Positions 1-5,295 of a stretch of 5,472 nucleotides of DNA are shown piece after piece. The notes under the pieces were generated by a model. The model saw nothing but the letters and a program-made list of their open reading frames with translations, was not told where the DNA came from and did not search any database. The translations under genes and the position numbers were made by a program. Each line of letters starts with the position of its first letter. Position 1 is the first letter of the stretch. The stretch spans positions 1 through 5,472 of the forward strand of contig JACCRJ010000558.1 in the NCBI GenBank assembly GCA_013813615.1, given 5' to 3'. The DNA is from Lautropia sp. (GTDB taxonomy: Bacteria > Pseudomonadota > Gammaproteobacteria > Burkholderiales > Burkholderiaceae_E).

Positions 1-138
1 GGCCTGGTGCTCCTGTCGCGCCAGGCGTTCATCGACGCGCTGCAGGTGGTCTGCCTGCTGGCGGCCTGCATCATGGTTCTGACCGCCGTCGCCTTCAGGG
101 CTGTCACCGCTTCCAGGAGCGGCGCCAACGGTCACTGA
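1..138 (+). CDS. C-terminal end of a membrane transporter, probably MFS (partial, 5' end outside window)
   Basis: The first base starts an open frame that reads through 45 codons to a TGA at 136-138, so this is the 3' end of a gene beginning upstream. The visible part begins GLVLLSRQAFIDALQVV, followed by one strongly hydrophobic segment (about residues 15-34, with CLLAACIMVLTAVAF) and a short polar tail ending in SGANGH. A QAFIDAL-type lead-in, a last membrane helix and a short polar cytoplasmic tail resemble the C-terminus of 14-helix major-facilitator drug exporters (DHA2/EmrB-like). That family assignment is inference from a short segment; another polytopic membrane protein is possible. 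The next gene begins 61 bases downstream on the same strand, so co-transcription is possible but a hairpin over the stop codon may separate them. Confidence 0.55.
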   Translation, partial: GLVLLSRQAFIDALQVVCLLAACIMVLTAVAFRAVTASRSGANGH

Positions 139-147
139 CCGGCGCCG
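120..147 (+). terminator. Strong hairpin overlapping the transporter stop codon (possible terminator or attenuator, no T-tract)
   Basis: The arm CGGCGCC (120-126) pairs perfectly with GGCGCCG (141-147). An inner arm GGTC (130-133) pairs with GACC (137-140) around a three-base ACT loop, with AAC bulged at 127-129. This gives 11 base pairs, mostly G-C, with the TGA stop inside the structure. No run of T follows, so it does not fit a classical intrinsic terminator. It could act with Rho, protect the mRNA 3' end, or be coincidental in GC-rich DNA. Confidence 0.35.
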
Positions 148-187
148 GGCATGCGCAATGCCGCAGGGGGGCCGGTACAACCGACCC

Positions 188-193
188 GAAGGA
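188..193 (+). promoter_or_regulatory. Ribosome binding site that fixes the DUF4142 start
   Basis: GAAGGA ends six bases before the ATG at 200. The upstream in-frame ATG at 158 has no comparable purine-rich site before it, and starting there would add 14 residues ahead of the signal peptide. This decides for the ATG at 200. Confidence 0.7.
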
Positions 194-199
194 AACAGC

Positions 200-895
200 A
201 TGAGACCAACCAACATGAGACTAACTGCAAAGCCGACGACAATCACCCTGCAGATCAGGCTCGCAGCGCTTGTGGCCTCAGGAACGCTGCTCGCCATGGT
301 CGCGCCCACCGCGCAGGCCTCAAGCGACTCGCATCAGGCTCAGGGCGGGATGCTGCTGGCCCAGGCCGCTCCGCCGGCCGGCACCACCGGCGCCTCTGCA
401 ACCACTCGAGAAAAGGTCCGCAATCCCGACCGCGGCTTCGCGGAAGATGCTGCAACCGGGAGCATGGCGGAGATCGAGTCCGGCAAGCGGGCGCAGGCGC
501 AGGCGTCCGCTGCCCCGGTCAAGTCCTTCGCCAGTCAGATGGTCACCGACCACACTATGGCGAGCGACCAGCTGAAGCAGTTGGCCACTTCCAAGGGCAT
601 CACCCTCCCCGGCTCGCCCGACCGCGCCCACGCCCGCCAACTGGAGAAGCTGGGCAAGATGCAGGGCGCGGAGTTCGACCGCGAGTACATGAAGATGATG
701 GTCGCGGACCATAAGAAGACCGTATCGCTGTTCGAGAAGGAAGCAAAACGCGGCAAGGACCCGGAACTGAAGAACTTCGCGGCGAAGCTGCTGCCGGACC
801 TGCAGAAGCACCTGCAGATGGCACAGTCCATTGAAGGCGACCTGAAGAAGACCGCCACCGGAACGGATGCCAAGCGGCCAGCAATGATGAAGTAG
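200..895 (+). CDS. Exported DUF4142 family protein (predicted periplasmic, ferritin-like helical)
   Basis: A 231-residue protein from the ATG at 200. Residues 1-40 form a Sec-type signal: a basic N-region, a hydrophobic core (about 21-36) and a likely cleavage after AQA at residue 40. A low-complexity Ala/Gln/Thr linker follows to about residue 70. Residues 77-212 match the DUF4142 pattern: FAEDAATGSMAEIESGKRA, then VKSFASQMVTDH, ITLPGSPD, a central EFDREYM..MVADH, and a C-terminal FAAKLLPDLQKHLQMA helix. His118, His171 and His204 sit where the family keeps histidines in its helical bundle. The biochemical function of DUF4142 is not established; members are exported helical proteins often annotated as putative outer-membrane or stress-related. 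The Lys-rich tail (213-231) is not part of the domain. I see no clear promoter in the 61 bases upstream. Family assignment is confident, role is not. Confidence 0.88.
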   Translation: MRPTNMRLTAKPTTITLQIRLAALVASGTLLAMVAPTAQASSDSHQAQGGMLLAQAAPPAGTTGASATTREKVRNPDRGFAEDAATGSMAEIESGKRAQAQASAAPVKSFASQMVTDHTMASDQLKQLATSKGITLPGSPDRAHARQLEKLGKMQGAEFDREYMKMMVADHKKTVSLFEKEAKRGKDPELKNFAAKLLPDLQKHLQMAQSIEGDLKKTATGTDAKRPAMMK

Positions 896-1054
896 TTTTC
901 GAGCCGGATGCCGCAGCATGAATCGCGGCGACGTTGCTCGGGCACACCCTCGGACAAGCCGGCGTCGCGGTCCGAATCTTCAGCGGGGACGCTGACCCTG
1001 CTCGCCTGAGTCGCCCGTCGCCTGGCCGTGCCTGACCCTTCCTTGCTCGCTGCG
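896..1054. other. Intergenic spacer with no recognisable gene
   Basis: I find no credible reading frame or RNA gene on either strand between the DUF4142 stop and the AT-rich dyad. A weak stem, GCCGC (910-914) with GCGGC (925-929) and a ten-base loop, might end the DUF4142 transcript but lacks a T-tract. The base composition is GC-rich like the neighbours until about position 1055, where it turns AT-rich. Confidence 0.5.
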
Positions 1055-1089
1055 GTTGAATAAGGTATAAATCGTTTATATCATTCAAC
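1055..1089. repeat. AT-rich inverted repeat, candidate operator
   Basis: Outer arms GTTGAAT (1055-1061) and ATTCAAC (1083-1089) are perfect complements. Inner arms GGTATAAA (1064-1071) and TTTATATC (1075-1082) match at seven of eight positions around the centre TCG (1072-1074). Two extra A bases at 1062-1063 offset the left half. It is the most AT-rich stretch I noticed in the window and covers the predicted promoter, which is typical of an operator. The downstream gene encodes a likely DNA-binding protein, so autoregulation is the simplest inference; binding is not shown. Confidence 0.55.
1056..1084 (+). promoter_or_regulatory. Predicted sigma-70-type promoter of the ribbon-helix-helix-like gene
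   Basis: TTGAAT (1056-1061) and TATCAT (1079-1084) are separated by exactly 17 bases. They match the -35 and -10 consensus at four and five of six positions. Transcription would start near 1091, giving a leader of about 23 bases before the ATG at 1114. An AGGGGA site lies at 1097-1102, eleven bases from that ATG, which is somewhat long. The whole promoter lies inside an inverted repeat (1055-1089), so a repressor bound there would cover both elements. Confidence 0.6.
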
Positions 1090-1113
1090 TGCGCGCAGGG
1101 GATCCATAACGGC

Positions 1114-1509
1114 ATGGCAACGACAGACACCAGCAAGCGCTCCGGCAAACGCGGCGTGAAATCCCCCAAGACGACGCCCGCGCCCATAAAGCGGCGCGCG
1201 CCAGACTCCGACCTGAAGATCAAGCCAGCGACCCGTGCGGTTGAGGCGGCCGCCGCCACGCCGGAATCGGCCAGACCGGCGAAGCCGAAGCAGAAGCTGG
1301 TACGCGACAGCTTCACCATGCCCACCCCTGACTTCGCGCTCATCGGCCAGTTGAAGGACCGGATGGTCGCGTTCAGGCGCCCGGCGAAGAAGAGCGAGCT
1401 GCTGCGGGCGGGACTGCATACGCTGATGGCGCTGCCGGACGCCAAGCTGGCTGCCGCACTGGACGAGCTCGCGCCACTGAAACCTGGTCGGCCAAAGAAG
1501 ACTCCCTGA
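1114..1509 (+). CDS. Small basic DNA-binding-like protein: disordered K/A/P tail, ribbon-helix-helix-like domain, AT-hook-like end
   Basis: A 131-residue protein. Residues 1-60 are low-complexity, rich in Lys, Arg, Ala, Pro and Thr, like histone-H1-type tails. Residues 61-106 look like a ribbon-helix-helix unit: a short strand (KLVRDSFTM, 61-69), a helix (about 72-87) and a second helix starting after AKKSELLRAGL (91-101). A short Ala/Leu helix (108-119) follows, then PGRPKK (124-129), which has the GRP core of an AT-hook. I recognise the KLVRDSFTMP...KKSELLRAG core from uncharacterised betaproteobacterial proteins with similar tails, but know no assigned function. Ribbon-helix-helix proteins normally bind DNA as dimers through the strand. 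The gene has its own promoter inside an AT-rich dyad, which fits a nucleoid-associated or autoregulating DNA-binding protein; this is inference. It converges on the truncated crotonase with 64 bases between their stop codons. Confidence 0.78.
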   Translation: MATTDTSKRSGKRGVKSPKTTPAPIKRRAPDSDLKIKPATRAVEAAAATPESARPAKPKQKLVRDSFTMPTPDFALIGQLKDRMVAFRRPAKKSELLRAGLHTLMALPDAKLAAALDELAPLKPGRPKKTP

Positions 1510-1532
1510 GGCAGGCTTTGGTGGCGCACCCC

Positions 1533-1561
1533 CTGCGCCGGTCGCCGACGCGCGGGCGCAG
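1533..1561. terminator. Inverted repeat between two convergent stop codons (weak terminator candidate)
   Basis: CTGCGCC (1533-1539) and GGCGCAG (1555-1561) are perfect complements around a 15-base loop. They sit between the stop of the ribbon-helix-helix-like gene (1509) and that of the truncated crotonase (1574), where a bidirectional terminator would be expected. Neither strand has a T-tract after the stem and the loop is long, so the call is weak. Confidence 0.3.
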
Positions 1562-1573
1562 TGGAGCGCAGCT

Positions 1574-1834
1574 TCAGCGCCCTGCAGTAGCCGCCGCCCG
1601 CGCCAGCAGCGAGTCGTCGTCCTCCTGCTCCAGGTCGGAAAGGTCGAAGCCGGTACAGAAGTTGGCGCCGGCTGCATCGACGAGCAGCACACGGGTGCCG
1701 TCCGCATGGCATCGGTCGACCGCGGCGACCAGCTCCGAAACCATGGCAGCCGACAGGCTGTTCCCCTTCTCCGGGCGATCGAGCGTGATCCTCGTGAGCG
1801 CCTGCGCGTCGTGTCGTTCCAGTCGTACGGTCAC
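1574..1834 (-). pseudogene. Truncated enoyl-CoA hydratase/isomerase (crotonase superfamily), N-terminal third only
   Basis: Read on the minus strand from a GTG at 1834, this encodes 86 residues where the family usually has about 250. The sequence starts VTVRLERHDA and contains ITLDRPEKGNSLSAAM (16-31) and AGANFCTGFDLSDL (57-70), the hallmark crotonase segment that forms the first half of the CoA-thioester oxyanion hole. After DDSLLAR (73-79) similarity stops; seven unrelated residues (AAATAGR) lead to a TGA at 1576-1574. The second oxyanion-hole glycine region, the catalytic acidic residues and the trimerisation helices are all absent. I find no continuation in another frame downstream, where the convergent ribbon-helix-helix-like gene lies. 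An in-frame ATG at 1879 would add 15 residues but lacks the fit of the GTG, which follows a near-perfect Shine-Dalgarno. The fragment cannot be an active hydratase; a 3' deletion is the likely cause. Confidence 0.8.
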
Positions 1835-1843
1835 ATCACCTCC
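1835..1843 (-). promoter_or_regulatory. Near-perfect Shine-Dalgarno of the truncated crotonase
   Basis: On the minus strand GGAGGTGAT directly precedes the GTG at 1834. It is complementary to the 3' end of 16S rRNA over all nine bases. This sets the GTG as the original start and shows that the initiation region survived when the 3' part of the gene was lost. Confidence 0.65.
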
Positions 1844-1942
1844 CGGAGGACGCAACGCATTTCTGCGCTGCTTGTTCATCAGCCGCGGTCACGCGCTGCT
1901 TGGCCGGGCGGAAACCCACATGGAGCCGGCGGGGGCAGGCGC

Positions 1943-1948
1943 TACAAT
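1943..1948 (+). promoter_or_regulatory. -10-like box of the TRAP operon promoter (no good -35)
   Basis: TACAAT, within GGCGCTACAATGG, matches the sigma-70 -10 consensus at five of six bases and lies 80 bases before dctP. The hexamer 17 bases upstream (ATGGAG) is a poor -35, so this promoter would be weak or need an activator, as is common for substrate-induced TRAP operons. The start would fall near 1955, just ahead of a pair of direct repeats. Confidence 0.4.
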
Positions 1949-1959
1949 GGCGCATGGTT

Positions 1960-1994
1960 GCACGACCTCATGCCGGGCAGCCCGACCTCATACC
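1960..1994. repeat. Two 15-bp direct repeats spaced 20 bp apart, upstream of dctP
   Basis: Positions 1960-1974 and 1980-1994 match at 13 of 15 bases, with the identical core CGACCTCAT at 1963-1971 and 1983-1991. The 20-bp spacing is about two helical turns, so both copies face the same side of the DNA. They lie between the -10-like box and the dctP ribosome binding site, where a repressor could block elongation. No regulator gene is in the window. Confidence 0.45.
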
Positions 1995-2016
1995 CACAAT
2001 ATCCCGATCCGTAATC

Positions 2017-2022
2017 GAGGAG
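2017..2022 (+). promoter_or_regulatory. Ribosome binding site that fixes the dctP start
   Basis: GAGGAG lies six bases before the ATG at 2029. That ATG opens directly into a signal peptide, whereas an in-frame ATG 129 bases upstream (1900) would place 43 unrelated residues before it. Confidence 0.85.
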
Positions 2023-2028
2023 ACATTC

Positions 2029-3078
2029 ATGGACCGTCGATTCCTGCTGAAGGCCAGCGCCGTTGGCTCCGCGGCACTTGCCGCCCCGCTCGTCGTCACG
2101 CGCGCCGCACACGCCCAGGCCTACAAGAACGAATACAAGGTTTCGACCGTGGTGGGCACCGCCTTCCCATGGGGCAAGGGCGCAGAGATCTGGATCAATC
2201 TGGTCAGGGAACGCACCCAGGGCCGGATCAACATGAAGCTTTATCCGGGCGTCTCGCTGATCAATGGCGACCAGACGCGCGAGTTCAGCGCCATGCGCCA
2301 GGGCGTCATCGACATGGCCGTCGGCTCCACCATCAACTGGTCTCCGCAGGTCAGGGAACTGAACCTGTTCTCGCTGCCGTTCCTGGCCCGCGACCATGCC
2401 GGGCTCGACGCGATAACGCAAGGCGAAGTCGGCCAGCAGATGATGAAAGTCGTGGAGAAGGCGGGTGTGGTACCCCTCGCCTGGGGCGAGAACGGCTTTC
2501 GGGAGGTCACCAACTCCAGGCGCGAGATCCGCACGCCGGCGGACATGAAGGGACTGAAGTTCCGCGTCGTCGGCTCGCCGATCTTCAACGACACCTTCAG
2601 TGCGTTCGGCGCCAACCCCACCCAGATGAGCTGGGCGGATGCGCAGCCAGCCCTTGCCTCCGGTGCGGTGGAAGGCCAGGAAAACCCGTTGCACATCTTC
2701 ACGGCTGCGAAGCTGCACACCCTGTCGCAGAAGTTCGTGACCCGCTGGGGCTATGTTGCCGACCCGCTGATCTTCGCCGCCAACCGCGAGATCTGGGACT
2801 CCTGGACGCCGCAGGACCGCGACATCGTGCGCGCCGCTGCCGTCGAGGCCGGCAAGCAGGAGATCGCGCTGACCCGCAAGGGACTGACCGCCAACGACAT
2901 GTCGATGATCAAGGAAGTCGAGGGCCTCGGCGTCAAGGTCACCGAACTGTCGGAGTCCGACAAGCAGGCGTTCAAGAAGGTGATCCAGCCGGTGTACGAG
3001 AAGTGGAGCAAGCAGATCGGCACGGACCTGGTGAAGCGCGCCGAAGCTGCCGTGGCCGCTTCACGCGGCAAGGCCTGA
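2029..3078 (+). CDS. dctP: TRAP transporter periplasmic solute-binding protein, DctP family
   Basis: A 349-residue protein that captures an organic acid in the periplasm and delivers it to the DctQM membrane complex. Residues 1-29 are a signal peptide with a twin-arginine-like start (MDRRFLLK), a hydrophobic core and likely cleavage after AHA. The mature part follows the DctP fold: a first strand YKVSTVV (36-42), WGKGAEIWINLVRERTQGR (48-66), ELNLFSLPFLARDH (110-123), ADMKGLKFRVV (171-181) and WADAQPALASGAVEGQENP (202-220). Arg179 in GLKFRVV is at the family's conserved ligand-carboxylate-binding position; Asn219 lies in the segment that usually contacts the ligand from the second lobe. A long C-terminal helix pair (about 258-345) closes the fold. 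Length is normal for the family. The ligand cannot be assigned: C4-dicarboxylates, 2-oxo acids, sugar acids or aromatic acids are all used by relatives. First gene of the operon, 94 bases ahead of dctQ. Confidence 0.95.
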   Translation: MDRRFLLKASAVGSAALAAPLVVTRAAHAQAYKNEYKVSTVVGTAFPWGKGAEIWINLVRERTQGRINMKLYPGVSLINGDQTREFSAMRQGVIDMAVGSTINWSPQVRELNLFSLPFLARDHAGLDAITQGEVGQQMMKVVEKAGVVPLAWGENGFREVTNSRREIRTPADMKGLKFRVVGSPIFNDTFSAFGANPTQMSWADAQPALASGAVEGQENPLHIFTAAKLHTLSQKFVTRWGYVADPLIFAANREIWDSWTPQDRDIVRAAAVEAGKQEIALTRKGLTANDMSMIKEVEGLGVKVTELSESDKQAFKKVIQPVYEKWSKQIGTDLVKRAEAAVAASRGKA

Positions 3079-3111
3079 CAGCGGTACCTGCAGGCCGCCG
3101 TTGCCGCCACC

Positions 3112-3128
3112 GCCGGTCTCGCACCGGC
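3112..3128 (+). other. Intercistronic hairpin between dctP and dctQ
   Basis: GCCGGT (3112-3117) pairs perfectly with ACCGGC (3123-3128) around the five-base loop CTCGC. It stands alone in the 94-base gap after dctP, while dctQ and dctM overlap. In binding-protein transporter operons such hairpins often stabilise the upstream mRNA or reduce read-through, so the binding protein is made in excess. That role here is inference. Flanking it are two CTGCAGG copies (3088-3094 and 3153-3159) of no known meaning. Confidence 0.4.
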
Positions 3129-3172
3129 TCGCTGCATACGGCCTGCGCTGAACTGCAGGATCGATCGCCTCC

Positions 3173-3709
3173 ATGCCCGAGTCCGCCCCGCCGTCCGCCG
3201 GCGGCCTTCCGAATGCCCTGACCCCGCCGGAACCGCCGGCCGGGATCCCCGTCGACTACCGGCGTCAGATGGAAGATGGTGTGGGTGGCGTCGCGATGGC
3301 GCTGATGGCCGTCATCACCTTCAGCAACGTGGTGGTGCGCTACCTCACCAACGAGTCCTTCGCCTGGAGCGAGGAGATCTCGATCTCCCTGATGGTGATC
3401 CTGACGCTCGTCGCCGGCAGTTCGGCCGTCGTCCGGGACCGCCACATCCGGATCGAACTGTTTTTCGAGGCGGGCTCGGCCGCGCGCCGGCGCCGCTTCG
3501 CCATGTTCTCCGCCCTGGCGACGGTGGCCGCGTTCCTGATCCTCACCTCGCTCAGCTGCCGGCTGGCGTGGGATGACTACCAGTACGAGGTGACCTCCCC
3601 CGGTATCGGCGTGCCGCAGTGGTGGTACACGATCTGGCTGCCGCTGCTCGCGGCGCTGATCGCGTTTCGGGCCATGCAGCGGTTCACGCGGATCTGGCGA
3701 CACCGATGA
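3173..3709 (+). CDS. dctQ: TRAP transporter small membrane subunit, DctQ family
   Basis: A 178-residue integral membrane protein that joins DctM to form the inner-membrane part of the TRAP transporter. Four hydrophobic segments are visible: about 36-58 (GVGGVAMALMAVITFSNVVV), 69-87 (ISISLMVILTLVAGSSAVV), 108-130 (FAMFSALATVAAFLILTSLS) and 149-168 (WYTIWLPLLAALIAF). The pattern NVVVRYL...FAWSEEIS (52-70) just before helix 2, and RDRHIRIELFF (88-98) just after it, are hallmarks of DctQ proteins. The first 32 residues are Pro-rich and polar and longer than a minimal DctQ N-terminus. The ATG at 3173 has only a weak AGGA at 3157-3160, twelve bases away, so the ATG at 3269 (residue 33) is a possible alternative. 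The stop overlaps the dctM start as ATGA, implying translational coupling. Confidence 0.9.
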   Translation: MPESAPPSAGGLPNALTPPEPPAGIPVDYRRQMEDGVGGVAMALMAVITFSNVVVRYLTNESFAWSEEISISLMVILTLVAGSSAVVRDRHIRIELFFEAGSAARRRRFAMFSALATVAAFLILTSLSCRLAWDDYQYEVTSPGIGVPQWWYTIWLPLLAALIAFRAMQRFTRIWRHR

Positions 3710-4989
3710 TCAGCGCGGCCATTTTCGTGGTCTTCGTGACGCTGATGCTGGCCGGCGTGCCGATCGGCGTCGCGCTGATCCTCGGTGGCGCGGTTGGCAT
3801 CCACTTCGCGGACCTCGGCTGGCTGTCGATACCCAACAACTTCTATGCCGGCATCGCCAAGTATCCGCTGCTGGCCCTGCCGATGTTCGTGCTGGTCGGC
3901 ACGCTCTTCGAACGCTCGGGGGTGGCTGCGCGGCTGGTGGATTTTGCGGTGGCCATCGTCGGGCGCGGCCGCGGCATGCTGCCGCTGGTCGCCATCGCCG
4001 TGGCGATGTTCATGGGTGGGATCTCGGGCTCCGGACCGGCAACCGCCGCCGCGGTCGGCGCAGTCATGCTGGTGTCGATGTCGCGCGCCGGTTATCCGCC
4101 CGCCTTCTCCGCCTCGGTCATCGGCGCCGCCGCCGCGCTCGACATCCTGATTCCCCCCTCGATCGCCTTCATCGTCTACTCGGTGCTGATGCCGGGCGCC
4201 TCGGTCCCGGCGCTGTTCGCCGCCGGCGTGGTGCCCGGTGTGCTGGCCGGCCTCGCACTGATGATCCCGGCGGTCTGGCTGGCGCGACGCCACCGGATGG
4301 GCGGCAAGGACGCGGATGTGCCGCGCCCGAAGTTCTTCAAGGCGCTGAAGGATGCCAGCTGGGGCCTGTTCGCGCCGGTGCTGATCCTGGGCGGCATGCG
4401 GCTTGGCTGGTTCACGCCGACCGAGGCAGCCGTCGTGGCAGTCGCCTACGGCCTCTTCGTCGGCATGGTCGTCTACCGCACGATCGGCTGGCGCGATTTG
4501 TGGGACGTCCTCATCGAAGCGGCCGAAACCTCCGGCGTCATCCTGATGATCATCGGCCTGGCCAGCATCTTCGCCTATGCCGTCTCAACGCTCGGCATCG
4601 TCGATCCGCTCGCACAGGCGGTCAGTGCCAGCGGTGTCGGCTCGCTCGGCGCGCTGACGATCGTGATGATCGTGCTGCTGTTCGTCGGCATGGTGCTGGA
4701 CGGCGTCTCGATTTTCCTCATCTTCGTGCCGCTGCTCGCCCCCCTGATGAGGACCTTCGCCTGGGATCCGGTATGGTTCGGCGTCCTGTTGACCTTCATG
4801 GTCGCCATCGGGCAGTTCACCCCACCGGTGGCCGTCAACCTGATGGTCTCCTGCCGGATGGCGGGCGTGCGCATCGAGAGCACCATTCCGTGGGTGATGT
4901 GGTTCGTGTTCACCATGATGCTGATCCTGGCGGTGCTGGTGGCCGTTCCGGAAACGTCGCTCTGGCTGCCGAGGTACCTGGGGTACTGA
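3706..4989 (+). CDS. dctM: TRAP transporter large membrane subunit (permease), DctM family
   Basis: A 427-residue polytopic inner-membrane protein that carries out ion-coupled (usually Na+) uptake of the solute delivered by DctP. The start at 3706 overlaps the dctQ stop (ATGA) and gives MISAAIFVVFVTLMLAGVPI, the usual DctM opening, and the usual family length; an in-frame ATG at 3619 would add 29 residues from inside dctQ. Family motifs in order: YPLLALPMFVLVGTLFERSG (53-72), GGISGSGPATAAAVG (104-118), ALDILIPPSIAFIVY (144-158), FTPTEAA (236-242), GMVLDGVSIFLIFVPLLAP (328-346) and GQFTPPVAVNL (369-379). The Ser/Gly-rich segment at 104-118 and the TPP segment at 371-374 form the two inverted hairpins that bind ion and substrate in known TRAP structures. 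The protein looks intact, with membrane helices throughout. It is the last gene of the operon; I see no clear terminator in the 28 bases before the next relic. Confidence 0.95.
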   Translation: MISAAIFVVFVTLMLAGVPIGVALILGGAVGIHFADLGWLSIPNNFYAGIAKYPLLALPMFVLVGTLFERSGVAARLVDFAVAIVGRGRGMLPLVAIAVAMFMGGISGSGPATAAAVGAVMLVSMSRAGYPPAFSASVIGAAAALDILIPPSIAFIVYSVLMPGASVPALFAAGVVPGVLAGLALMIPAVWLARRHRMGGKDADVPRPKFFKALKDASWGLFAPVLILGGMRLGWFTPTEAAVVAVAYGLFVGMVVYRTIGWRDLWDVLIEAAETSGVILMIIGLASIFAYAVSTLGIVDPLAQAVSASGVGSLGALTIVMIVLLFVGMVLDGVSIFLIFVPLLAPLMRTFAWDPVWFGVLLTFMVAIGQFTPPVAVNLMVSCRMAGVRIESTIPWVMWFVFTMMLILAVLVAVPETSLWLPRYLGY

Positions 4990-5017
4990 CCATCCGGATT
5001 GGGCATCAGCAATGTCC

Positions 5018-5216
5018 CTATCGATCCAGGATCTTCGCAAAGCCGCCGTGAATCAGGCGCTGGCCTTCAAACGGCATCGAGGCGCCCATCTCCTTCATGC
5101 GCAGACGCTCACTATCCTCTCGTTGGCGGCATCGCCCGCGGCCTTACCGGGGTCTTCGACCCAGGAGAAGAACGAGACGGAATCTGGGCAAGAAGCGGAA
5201 CGCGCGTCACGGCTTC
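5018..5216 (-). pseudogene. Decayed DUF1428 (YbaA-like) gene with frameshift, C-terminal half only
   Basis: Minus-strand remnant of a DUF1428 protein, a family of about 115 residues with a ferredoxin-like fold and no established function. From 5178 to 5107 one frame reads VSFFSWVEDPGKAAGDAANE and then RIVS, which matches the family's VVFSW...P.K...DAAN segment. From 5101 to the TAG at 5020-5018 a different frame reads RMKEMGASMPFEGQRL and then IHGGF, matching the C-terminal RMKE.G..MPFDGKRMIYGGF signature. The two frames join where five bases (5106-5102) stand in place of six, so one base has been lost at a conserved Asp-Pro. Further upstream (5216-5182) a third frame reads EAVTRVPLLAQI, resembling the preceding family segment, which suggests a second shift. 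The N-terminal half is not recognisable. A sequencing error could explain one shift but not the missing half. Confidence 0.7.
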
Positions 5217-5249
5217 TCGTCTTGCTTGCTCAGGTCCAGCGTGGATGGA

Positions 5250-5274
5250 GCCGCCGCGCTCGAGAGGCGGCGGC
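5250..5274. repeat. GC-rich inverted repeat downstream of msrA
   Basis: GCCGCCGC (5250-5257) and GCGGCGGC (5267-5274) are perfect complements around a nine-base loop containing CTCGAG. It lies 22 bases beyond the msrA stop on the minus strand, where a terminator would be expected. Neither strand has a following T-run, so it is at best a Rho-assisted or mRNA-end structure. Confidence 0.35.
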
Positions 5275-5295
5275 CCGGCGTCTTGACGGCCGGAT

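Noticed and set aside
158..199. Upstream ATG start for the DUF4142 protein
   Set aside because: No ribosome binding site precedes it, while GAAGGA is correctly spaced before the ATG at 200, which opens directly into the signal peptide.
600..1712. A 370-codon open frame on the minus strand
   Set aside because: It is antisense to the DUF4142 and ribbon-helix-helix-like genes and crosses the AT-rich promoter dyad. The composition is shadow-like (Arg/Ser/Ala-rich) and it does not continue the crotonase homology.
1900..2028. A 43-residue N-terminal extension of DctP
   Set aside because: It would bury the signal peptide inside the protein and run through the promoter repeats. GAGGAG before the ATG at 2029 gives the normal DctP start.
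1518..3221. A 567-codon open frame on the plus strand
   Set aside because: It overlaps dctP out of frame and crosses the truncated crotonase and promoter region. The product is Arg/Pro/Gly-rich with no family pattern, as expected for an alternate frame of GC-rich coding DNA.
3619..3705. A 29-residue N-terminal extension of DctM inside dctQ
   Set aside because: The ATGA overlap at 3706-3709 yields the usual DctM N-terminus and family length. The extension is an out-of-frame reading of dctQ.
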